Part shown: one piece after another, positions 23,174 to 30,633 of the stretch
Numbering within the stretch: the stretch's first letter is position 1
Layout: the number at the start of each line of letters is the position of its first letter
Notes under the pieces: model-generated
Database searches by the model: none
The model's input: only the letters and a program-made list of their open reading frames with translations
What the model was told of the DNA's origin: nothing
NCBI GenBank assembly: GCA_001563805.1
Contig: LKMK01000004.1
Location: 1-36,026 of the forward strand
DNA length: 36,026 bases
From: Natrialbaceae archaeon B1-Br10_E2g2
Lineage (GTDB): Archaea; Halobacteriota; Halobacteria; Halobacteriales; Natrialbaceae
Reading direction: 5' to 3'
Program-made: the position numbers and the translations under genes

Positions 23174-25741
23174 ATGAACTACTGCGAGGCGATCAACCGG
23201 CTCGAACGGCTCCGCCGACGCCGCACGGAGTTCGGGACCGAACCGACCGAGGCGATGCTCGACGCCCTCGGGAATCCCCACGAGGACGTCGCCGCCGTCC
23301 AGATCGCCGGCTCGAACGGCAAGGGAAGTACGGCCAGACTGCTCGAGCGGATCCTCCGGGAGGCGGGCCTGACCGTCGGCTGTTACACCTCTCCCGACCT
23401 CGGCGATCGACGCGAACGGATACGGGTACAGGGGCGCAAGATTCCCAGACGCGAGGTCGCGCGGTTCGTCGAGACTATCTGGCCGTCAGTCGTCGACCGC
23501 TCCGTCGAGGGGAACGCGCCGACGTTCTTCGAGGTGTTCACGGTCATGGCGCTCTGGCACTTCGCGCGCGAGGACGTCGACGTCGCCGTCCTCGAGGTCG
23601 GCATCGGCGGCCGGTACGACGCCACGAGCGCGGTCGATCCCGTGGCCGCAGCGGTCACCTCCGTCAGTCTCGAGCACACCGACGTCCTGGGGTCGACGAT
23701 CGAGGAGATCGCCCGCGACAAGGCCCAGGTCGCCCCCGACGACGGTCCGCTGGTCACCGGCGCGACGGGCGATGCGCTCGAGGCGATCCGTGGGGAGACC
23801 GACGTCCTGACCGTCGCCTCCGCCGAGCACCTGGGTTCGGCGGTCGTCGGCGCCGACGGTGACAGCAGGCCCGCTGTCGACGCCGAAGGTGATGGAGGGG
23901 CGGACCTCGACGTCGACGACCGACCGACTTTTCACCGGCGCGAGACGCCGGATCCAGACGCGGAGGCGGACGTGCTGGTTCGTGAAACCGGGATGGTCTC
24001 GACGGTCTCCTCGTCGCTCTCGCTCGTCGGCCCCGACTGGGAGGTCCAGTGTCGGACGCCACTGCTCGGTGCCCACCAGGCGATCAATGCCGGCATCGCG
24101 ACCGCTCTCGCCCGGCAAGTCGCCACTCCCTCGGAGCCCGAGATTGCGACCGGCATCCGGAACGTCCGCTGGCCAGGCCGGTTCGAGGTGATGGACGACG
24201 CGCCGCTGTCGATCCTCGACGGGGCGCACAACCCGGAGGCGTGTGCGTCGGTCGCCGACCTGCTCGAGCGGTTCGAGTACGACGACCTGCATCTGGTCTT
24301 CGGTGCGATGTTCGACAAGGATCACGTGGAGATGTGCCGGGCGCTACCCGAGCCGGATCGGGTCGTGCTCGCCGAAGCGAGCGTCGACCGGGCCCAGCCG
24401 ACGGACGCGCTCGCGGCGACGTTCGAGCGCGAGACCGACGCGGCGGTCGCCGAGTACGAGTCGGTCCTGGTCGCCCTCGACCGGACGCTCCGGACGGCGG
24501 AACCCGACGACTGCGTACTCGTCACTGGCTCGCTCGCGGTCGTCGCCGAGGCCCGCGACCGGTGGACGCGAACCCTGCGGTCGTCCCCGACCCGAACGCC
24601 GGCGGACGCTCGAGCGGTCCTTCGTCTGGCCGACGTCCCCGAGTCGACCCGTGGCGACTACGCCGACCGGCTGGCCCACCGGACGCTGCGCTTTCGGGTT
24701 CGTCACGACGAGGCGGCCGAACTGCGCTCGCTGATGGCGTCGATCGGCGGCACCTGCGCCGTCTCCGGTATCGAGGCGAGCGACCAGGCCGTCGAGGTCG
24801 TCCTCGGCGGAACCGTCGCCCAGTTTACGGACCTCACCGCCCGTCTGCGCGGGCGATCGGTCGGCGGCCGGTGGCTCGCCCAGCGACTCACCCGTGCCCT
24901 CGGGATCGGCGCTGGGAACGCCTCCGGGGAGTACCCCTGGGACGACGCCACGGCGGTGATGGGGGTCCTCAACGTCACGCCCGACTCGTTCCACGACGGC
25001 GGCGAGTACGAGGCCGTCGCTGACGCCGTCGCCCGCGCCGAATCGATGCTCGAGGCGGGGGCGGACGTGATCGACGTCGGCGGCGAGTCGACCAGACCCG
25101 GTGCCGACCCGGTCCCCGCGGCGGTCGAACGCGAGCGCGTCCTGCCGGTCGTCGAACGTCTCGCGGACCTCGAGACGACGGTCTCGATCGATACGCGCAA
25201 GCCGTCGGTCGCCGAGGCGGCGCTCGAAGCGGGCGCGGACGTGGTCAACGACGTGACGGGGCTCGCCGACGAGGCGATGCGTCGCGTCGTCGCCGACCAC
25301 GACGTTCCCGCGGTCCTCATGCACAGCCTCTCGGCGCCGGTCGACCCCGACCGCGGCTACGACTACGACGACGTGGTCGACGACGTCCTCGAGCAACTCA
25401 CCGAACGTGTCATCCTCGCCGAACGGGCGGGGATCGATCGCTCGCAACTCGTGCTCGATCCCGGCCTCGGCTTCGGGAAGACGGCCGCCGAGAGCTTCGC
25501 GTTGCTCGACAGACTCGAGGAGTTCCGGGCGCTCGGGACGCCGCTCATGATCGGTCACTCCCACAAGTCGATGCTCGAGGGCGTCGCTCGTGACGGCGAT
25601 CGGCTCCCGCCGACCGTCGCGGCGACGGCGCTGGCCGCAGAACGCGGCGTCGACGTCGTCCGGGTCCACGACGTGGCGCCGAACGCGGCGGCCGTCGCGA
25701 CCGCCGAGCGACTCGCTGCCTCGCGCCGGCAGGGCCGATGA
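23174..25741 (+). CDS. folCP: Folylpolyglutamate/dihydrofolate synthase fused to dihydropteroate synthase
   Basis: This 855-residue fusion makes and glutamylates folate. Residues 1-463 are FolC (Mur-ligase-like), with the P-loop GSNGKGS at 46-52, LEVGIGGRYDATSAV at 140-154, SLEHTDVLG near 165-173 and ILDGAHNPEA at 347-356. Residues 594-855 are FolP, with MGVLNVTPDSF at 596-606, DVGGESTRPGA at 634-644, SIDTRK at 671-676, LDPGLGFGK at 761-769 and RVHDV at 830-834. Between them, residues about 464-593 form a separate segment with no obvious motif. FolC-FolP fusions are known in haloarchaea, where the middle part has been discussed in connection with the missing classical dihydrofolate reductase; I recall this only in outline. 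The FolC half has an acidic insertion near 225-265. Confidence 0.93.
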   Translation: MNYCEAINRLERLRRRRTEFGTEPTEAMLDALGNPHEDVAAVQIAGSNGKGSTARLLERILREAGLTVGCYTSPDLGDRRERIRVQGRKIPRREVARFVETIWPSVVDRSVEGNAPTFFEVFTVMALWHFAREDVDVAVLEVGIGGRYDATSAVDPVAAAVTSVSLEHTDVLGSTIEEIARDKAQVAPDDGPLVTGATGDALEAIRGETDVLTVASAEHLGSAVVGADGDSRPAVDAEGDGGADLDVDDRPTFHRRETPDPDAEADVLVRETGMVSTVSSSLSLVGPDWEVQCRTPLLGAHQAINAGIATALARQVATPSEPEIATGIRNVRWPGRFEVMDDAPLSILDGAHNPEACASVADLLERFEYDDLHLVFGAMFDKDHVEMCRALPEPDRVVLAEASVDRAQPTDALAATFERETDAAVAEYESVLVALDRTLRTAEPDDCVLVTGSLAVVAEARDRWTRTLRSSPTRTPADARAVLRLADVPESTRGDYADRLAHRTLRFRVRHDEAAELRSLMASIGGTCAVSGIEASDQAVEVVLGGTVAQFTDLTARLRGRSVGGRWLAQRLTRALGIGAGNASGEYPWDDATAVMGVLNVTPDSFHDGGEYEAVADAVARAESMLEAGADVIDVGGESTRPGADPVPAAVERERVLPVVERLADLETTVSIDTRKPSVAEAALEAGADVVNDVTGLADEAMRRVVADHDVPAVLMHSLSAPVDPDRGYDYDDVVDDVLEQLTERVILAERAGIDRSQLVLDPGLGFGKTAAESFALLDRLEEFRALGTPLMIGHSHKSMLEGVARDGDRLPPTVAATALAAERGVDVVRVHDVAPNAAAVATAERLAASRRQGR

Positions 25742-25947
25742 GCAGCACACGCGAGCGCCGCCGGGGGAGTTCGGAACTACGTTCCATCAGCAAAGAGATA
25801 GCTTGTGGAGTGGCGGACGATTCGGCCGAGTTGCGCGCTCGGATCGACTGCCTCCATCGGATCGGTCGTACCTGCCCGTCGGCGATCGAACGCCGTTCTC
25901 GAGGCTGCTGACGGCTGCTGTTCGCCGCCTGGCGTCGTCACTCGAGC

Positions 25948-25967
25948 CGTCGTGCGCTCGCACGACG
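25948..25967. promoter_or_regulatory. Palindromic operator candidate
   Basis: CGTCGTGCGCTCGCACGACG is a perfect 9-base inverted repeat with a 2-base centre. It lies about 27 bases upstream of the TATA box of the dimethylglycine dehydrogenase gene. The size and symmetry fit a dimeric regulator. Which protein binds, and whether it activates or represses, cannot be read from sequence. Confidence 0.55.
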
Positions 25968-25993
25968 CATAATCTGGCTGTCAGCTAGGCGTT

Positions 25994-26003
25994 CTTTTAA
26001 TAG
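25994..26003 (+). promoter_or_regulatory. TATA box of the dimethylglycine dehydrogenase-etf unit
   Basis: The sequence cttttaatag is the strongest TATA element in this part of the window. It predicts a transcript start near 26025, about 7 bases before the leader frame and about 93 before the main start codon. Confidence 0.6.
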
Positions 26004-26031
26004 CCTTCGAGGAGGTCAGTATCGAACGAAG

Positions 26032-26121
26032 ATGACACTATACGGTTACGTGCCGAGACTACAGACCGGTACCGACACTGTGGACGGACAGGAACGCCGC
26101 GTGGCGGGTGAGCGACGATGA
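26032..26121 (+). CDS. Possible 29-residue leader peptide
   Basis: The frame begins MTLYGYVPRLQTGTDTVDG and ends in TGA overlapping the ATG of the dehydrogenase gene (ATGA). It starts just after the predicted transcript start, so the first ribosome on this mRNA would read it before the enzyme. Translational coupling or attenuation is possible. The peptide is short and ends in arginines, and it may have no role as a protein. Confidence 0.3.
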   Translation: MTLYGYVPRLQTGTDTVDGQERRVAGERR

Positions 26122-28652
26122 GCGACGACGAGTTCCCGGAGCGCGCGGAGACGGTCATCATCGGCGCGGGTATCGTCGGGAACAGCCTGGCGTACCACCT
26201 CGCAAAGCAGGGTCGAGAGGACATTCTGCTGATGGACAAGGGGCCGCTGCCGGACCCCGGCGGCTCGACGGGCCACGCGTCGAACTTCCTCATGCCCGTC
26301 GACCACTCGAAGGAGATGACCCACCTCACCCAGCGGAGCATCGAGCAGTACGACGACATGGACACGTTCACGAACAGCGGCGGGATCGAGGTGGCCCGCA
26401 CCGACGAGCGGATGGCCGAACTCGAGCGCCGCGTCCAGTCCGCGAAGGCGTGGGGCGAGCCCGGCGAGTTACTCTCCGTCGAGGAGATCGAGGAGATGGT
26501 GCCGTACGTCAACACCGACATCATCAAAGGCGGCTTCTACAGCCCGGGTGCGGGCACCTGTGACCCGCTGCGGGCCGGCGAAGTGATGCGGGCGCGTGCC
26601 GACGACGCGATCGACGGCGGGTTGACCGTCTCGCCGAACACCGAGGTGCTCGACATGCACGTCGAGAACGGCGAGATCCGGGCCGTCGAGACCGACCGCG
26701 GTACCGTCGAGGCCGGCGAGGTCGTCATCGCGGCGGGGCTGTGGAGCCCCAAGATCGCCGAGATGGCCGGCGTCGAGATCCCGCTGACGCCCGCGGTCCA
26801 CCAGATGGTCAGCGTCGGCCCGATCTCCTTCTTCGAGGACTACGAGGGCGAGATCTCCTTCCCCGTGGTGCGGGACATGGACACCCAGATGTACGAACGC
26901 CAGCACGGCAACGACCTCGAGGTCGGCTCCTACCAGCACCGGCCGATCCTCTGGGACGTCGACGACGTCCCCTCGATCGAGGAGTCGCCGCTGTCGCCCA
27001 CCCAGCCGCCGTTGACCGACGACGCGTTCGAACAGTCGATGGAAGACGCCCTGGAGATCGTTCCCGAACTGCTCGACGACCCGCAGGCGGGTGTGCGCCA
27101 CGAGATCGACGGCCTGCTGTCGGTGACCCCCGACGGCATGCCACTGCTGGGCCCGCTGCAGGACGTCGACGGGCTCTGGTCGTGTGCGGCCGTCTGGATC
27201 AAGGAGGCGCCGGCGATCGGCGAGGCCGTCGCCCAGTGGATGACCCGGGGCTGGTCGGAGATCGACCTCCACGGCTCCGACGTCAACCGCTTCTACCAGT
27301 ACGGCACCTCCGAGGAGTTCGTCAAGAACCGCGCTCACGAGGGCTTCCAGAAGATCTACGGCATCGTCCACCCCTCTGAGCAGTGGCAGAGCTCCCGGCC
27401 GCTGCGGACGAGTCCGTTCTACAACCGGCAGGACGACCTCGGTGCCCGCTTCTTCGAAGCCGCCGGCTGGGAGCGCCCGCAGTGGTTCGAGTCCAACGAG
27501 GATCTCGTTCGAAAGTACAACGCCGAACTCGACGGCCTGCTCCGGGGCAACGAGTGGGACTCGCGGTGGTGGTCGCCGATCATCCTCGGCGAGCACCTCC
27601 ACATGCGCGAGCACGTCGGGATGATCGGCGACATGGGCTTCGGGAAGTTCGATTTCGTCGGCTCGGACGTGGTCGACTACCTGGAGACGATGGCCGTCGG
27701 TCGGGTCGACGTCGACGTGGGCAAGACCGTCTACACGCCCATTCTCGCGGAGAACGGCGGCTTCGTCTCGGACCTGACGATGGCCCGACTGGGCCCCGAC
27801 CACTACCGGGTAATCACCGGCGGGGCCGCCGCGGGCGCCGACCGCGCCTGGTTCGGGAGCCACATCCCCGACGACGCCGACGTGACGATGATCGACCGGA
27901 CCGAGTCGCTGTGTACGCTCGGCGTCTGGGGACCGGACGCCCGCGAGGTCGTCCAGTCCGTCACCGAGGAGGACATGTCTCACGAGGCGTTTCCGCCCTA
28001 TTCGGCCCAGGAGATCACCGTCGGCGAGGTCGACGCCTGGGCGATGCGACTCTCCTACGTCGGCGAACTCGGCTGGGAGATCTACGCCCCGATGGGCCAG
28101 GGCCAGCGGCTCTGGGACACCATCGCCGAGGCCGGCGAGGCGTACGACATCCGTCCGGTCGGGATGGGCGTCTACGGCACGACCGGCCGCATGGAGAAAG
28201 GCTACCGCCTCCACGGCCACGAACTCGAGCTCGAGTACACCCCCGCCGAGGCCGGATTGACGTTCCACGGCGTCAAGGATGCGGACTTCATCGGAAAGGA
28301 GGCCTATGCCGAGGCCATCGAAGAAGAGAACGCCGCGACGCTGTGTACGCTCTCGGTCGACGACCACGCTTCCGAGTCCGGCGAACGCCGGTTCATGCTC
28401 GGTAACGAGCCGATTCTCGACGAGAGCGGCGAGGTCATCGTCGACGACCACGGCCGGGAGTCCTACGTCACGAGCGCGGGCACCGGACCCAGCGTCGGCA
28501 AACACCTGCTGATGGCGTATCTCCCGCCGGAGTACGCCCAGGAGGGCCAGCACCTCCAGGTCGAGTACATGGGCGATCAGTATCCCGTGACCGTCGAGGT
28601 CGCCGGGAGCCGCCCGCTGTTCGACCCGGAGAACGAGCGCATCCGGAGCTAG
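26118..28652 (+). CDS. Dimethylglycine/sarcosine dehydrogenase-like FAD and folate enzyme
   Basis: The family oxidises dimethylglycine or sarcosine and passes the one-carbon unit to THF as methylene-THF. This 844-residue protein has the full bacterial/mitochondrial layout. A DAO-type FAD domain (about 10-390) has the dinucleotide motif IIGAGIVGN at 14-22 and His53 in GSTGHASN, where the family binds FAD covalently. A linking FAO_M segment (about 390-440) precedes a GcvT folate domain from about 440 with Asp552 in SDLTMAR, the position of the catalytic Asp of such domains, and a GcvT C-terminal barrel from about 740. The downstream etfBA genes argue for a dehydrogenase using electron-transfer flavoprotein rather than an O2-dependent oxidase. 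Whether the substrate is dimethylglycine, sarcosine or another N-methyl amine is not decided. Confidence 0.87.
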   Translation: MSDDEFPERAETVIIGAGIVGNSLAYHLAKQGREDILLMDKGPLPDPGGSTGHASNFLMPVDHSKEMTHLTQRSIEQYDDMDTFTNSGGIEVARTDERMAELERRVQSAKAWGEPGELLSVEEIEEMVPYVNTDIIKGGFYSPGAGTCDPLRAGEVMRARADDAIDGGLTVSPNTEVLDMHVENGEIRAVETDRGTVEAGEVVIAAGLWSPKIAEMAGVEIPLTPAVHQMVSVGPISFFEDYEGEISFPVVRDMDTQMYERQHGNDLEVGSYQHRPILWDVDDVPSIEESPLSPTQPPLTDDAFEQSMEDALEIVPELLDDPQAGVRHEIDGLLSVTPDGMPLLGPLQDVDGLWSCAAVWIKEAPAIGEAVAQWMTRGWSEIDLHGSDVNRFYQYGTSEEFVKNRAHEGFQKIYGIVHPSEQWQSSRPLRTSPFYNRQDDLGARFFEAAGWERPQWFESNEDLVRKYNAELDGLLRGNEWDSRWWSPIILGEHLHMREHVGMIGDMGFGKFDFVGSDVVDYLETMAVGRVDVDVGKTVYTPILAENGGFVSDLTMARLGPDHYRVITGGAAAGADRAWFGSHIPDDADVTMIDRTESLCTLGVWGPDAREVVQSVTEEDMSHEAFPPYSAQEITVGEVDAWAMRLSYVGELGWEIYAPMGQGQRLWDTIAEAGEAYDIRPVGMGVYGTTGRMEKGYRLHGHELELEYTPAEAGLTFHGVKDADFIGKEAYAEAIEEENAATLCTLSVDDHASESGERRFMLGNEPILDESGEVIVDDHGRESYVTSAGTGPSVGKHLLMAYLPPEYAQEGQHLQVEYMGDQYPVTVEVAGSRPLFDPENERIRS

Positions 28653-28738
28653 TCGGCTCGCCCTCGACCTCACCGGCCGACGCGTGAGAACGCTCCGATC
28701 GGCCCACCGATCGACCCGACGTCGACCGACGGCCGGCC

Positions 28739-28820
28739 CGAGAACCCATCCGAGAACAGCTCATTCGAGAACCAATCCGCGAACAGCCTACGACCGCCTC
28801 GAGAACGCATCCGAGACGAC
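28739..28820 (+). repeat. Three imperfect 21-base direct repeats before etfB
   Basis: Copies at 28739-28759, 28766-28786 and 28800-28820 follow the pattern CGAGAACnnATCCGAGAAC, with one to three changes each. A fainter fourth copy may lie near 28685-28699. They occupy most of the 201-base gap between the dehydrogenase gene and etfB, where no TATA box is seen. They could be regulatory or a remnant of small duplications. Confidence 0.5.
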
Positions 28821-28853
28821 ACCCAACCGACCCGTGACAACCCACACCGAACC

Positions 28854-29627
28854 ATGAACGTACTGGCCTGTGTCAAACGAGTGCCGAACACCGGCGCGAA
28901 AATCGTACTGACCGACGACAACCAGCGCATCGACGCGAGCAACCTGGGGTTCACCATGAGCCCCCACGAGGAGTGTGCCATCGAGGAGGCCATCCAGCAG
29001 GTCGAGGCCCACGGCGGCTCGGCCCACGTCCTCACGCTCGGCCCCGAGGACGCGACCGAACAGCTCCGAACCGGGCTGGCCATGCAGGCCGACGAGGCCA
29101 CCCTGCTCGAGACCGACGGCGCCGAGTGGGGGCCGCGTGCGACCGCCGACGCGATCGCGAACGCAGTCCGCGACCTGGCCGACGACGGCACCGAGTTCGA
29201 CCTGCTGTTGTTCGGCACCGAGTCCGCGGACGCGGCGAACTACCAGGTCGGCGTCCGCGTCGCCCGCAAACTCGGTCGACCCTGCGTGACCGGAATCAAG
29301 TCCCTCGACGTCGAGGACGGCACGGCGATCGCCGGACGCGAGGTCTCCGGCGGCGAGGAGATCTACGAGGTCGACCTCCCCGCCGTCGTTACGGTCAAAG
29401 AGGGGATCAACGAGCCCCGCTACGCCTCGATGCGTGCGAAGATGCAGGCGCGAAAGCAGGAGCTCGACCACCTCGAGCCGGCCGGCGCCGCCGGCGGGGG
29501 CACGTTCGAGAAGGTCCGTCTCGAGGCGCCCGAGACGGACGACTCGGCCGCCGAGGTGCTCGGTGACGGTCCCGATGCTGTCCCCGAAATCGTCGAGGTC
29601 CTCGAGTCGGAGGTGGAGGTGCTATGA
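28854..29627 (+). CDS. etfB: Electron transfer flavoprotein beta subunit
   Basis: This 257-residue EtfB forms a heterodimer with EtfA and binds AMP. Family features are NVLACVKRVPNTGAKI at the start, SPHEECAIEEAIQ near 36-48, VLTLGPEDATEQLRTGLAMQADEA near 59-82 and PAVVTVKEGINEPRYASMRAKMQARK, the conserved recognition loop region near 177-202. An acidic C-terminal tail of about 50 residues is longer than in bacteria. The stop overlaps the etfA start. It lies directly after the dimethylglycine-dehydrogenase-like gene, so it is a plausible electron acceptor for that enzyme. Confidence 0.93.
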   Translation: MNVLACVKRVPNTGAKIVLTDDNQRIDASNLGFTMSPHEECAIEEAIQQVEAHGGSAHVLTLGPEDATEQLRTGLAMQADEATLLETDGAEWGPRATADAIANAVRDLADDGTEFDLLLFGTESADAANYQVGVRVARKLGRPCVTGIKSLDVEDGTAIAGREVSGGEEIYEVDLPAVVTVKEGINEPRYASMRAKMQARKQELDHLEPAGAAGGGTFEKVRLEAPETDDSAAEVLGDGPDAVPEIVEVLESEVEVL

Positions 29628-30598
29628 TCCTCGCGTTCGTCGAACACGAGAGCGGCCTCCCGGACGAGGTCTCCCTCGAGGCGCTCTCGCTGGCCCGGTC
29701 GCTCGCGACCGCCGAGGGGACCGAACTCGCCGCGGCGGTCTTCGGCGACGAGGGGGCTGCCCTGGCGGACGAACTCGGCGCCTACGGCGTCGAGGAGGTC
29801 CACCACGTTACCCACGACGACCTCGAGGGGTACGCCCCCGAGGCGTGGGGCGAGAGCGTGGCCCAGCTCGCCGACGACCTCGAGGCGGGGACGGTCGTCG
29901 TTCCCGGCACCGACCGCGGCCACGAGGTCGCCGCTCACGCGGGGGCCACGCTCGACGCGCCGATGGCGGCAAACTGCGTCGCCGTCGACGTCGGCGACGA
30001 CGGTGCTTACGAACTCGAGCGCCACCGCTGGGGCGGGAGCCTGCTCGAGCACGCCCGCCTCGAGGGCGAGCGCAAACTCGTCAGCGCCGCCAAACACGAG
30101 TTCCCGGTCGAGGCGGCCGACGAGGAGACCGACCCGACGGTCGTGACGTTCTCCCCGTCGCTCGAGGCCGAACACCTGCGTGTTCGCGTCGACCGCGTCG
30201 AGAGCGGCGACGAGGAGGGTATCCCGCTGGGGGAGGCCCGCGTGGTCGTCGGCGGCGGCCGCGGAGTCGGAGGGCCGGATGACTACGACCAGCTCGAGGA
30301 GCTCGCCGACTTGCTCGGCGGCACCGTCGGGGCCTCGCGGGCCGCGATCAACGAGGGCTGGCGCCCACACGACGACCAGGTCGGCCAGACCGGCGCGAAG
30401 ATCAGCCCGGACATCTACATCGCCTGCGGGATCAGCGGCGCCGTCCAGCACATGGTCGGCTGCAAGGGGTCGGAGACGATCCTCGCGATCAACACCGACC
30501 CCGAGGCGGCGATCATCCAGAAAGCAGACTGGGCCGTCGTCGGCGACCTCCACGAGGTCGTTCCCGAGTTGAACGACGCGATCCGCGAACGGACCTGA
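29624..30598 (+). CDS. etfA: Electron transfer flavoprotein alpha subunit
   Basis: This 324-residue EtfA carries the redox FAD. The N-terminal domain is variable. The C-terminal FAD domain (about 205-324) is clear: VVVGGGRGVGGPDD, GASRAAINEGW, QVGQTGAKISPDIYIACGISGAVQHMVGCKGSETILAINTD in outline, and KADWAVVGDL. The start overlaps the etfB stop (ATGA), implying translational coupling. No ETF-quinone oxidoreductase gene is in the window, so the link to the respiratory chain must be elsewhere. Confidence 0.93.
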   Translation: MILAFVEHESGLPDEVSLEALSLARSLATAEGTELAAAVFGDEGAALADELGAYGVEEVHHVTHDDLEGYAPEAWGESVAQLADDLEAGTVVVPGTDRGHEVAAHAGATLDAPMAANCVAVDVGDDGAYELERHRWGGSLLEHARLEGERKLVSAAKHEFPVEAADEETDPTVVTFSPSLEAEHLRVRVDRVESGDEEGIPLGEARVVVGGGRGVGGPDDYDQLEELADLLGGTVGASRAAINEGWRPHDDQVGQTGAKISPDIYIACGISGAVQHMVGCKGSETILAINTDPEAAIIQKADWAVVGDLHEVVPELNDAIRERT

Positions 30599-30633
30599 AC
30601 CGGCGTACCGGCTCGGTTCTCGACCGTCGCCCC

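Larger units (their letters stand above)
25742..26117 (+). other. Regulatory region upstream of the dimethylglycine dehydrogenase gene
   Basis: The 376-base gap contains no normal gene. It holds a 20-base palindrome (25948-25967), a TATA box (25994-26003) and a 29-codon leader frame (26032-26121) that overlaps the start of the dehydrogenase gene. The first 200 bases show nothing I can assign. Confidence 0.5.

Noticed and set aside
28684-28857. A 57-codon frame ending in ATGA with etfB
   Set aside because: The peptide is strongly basic and repetitive because it reads through the direct repeats; coding is unlikely.
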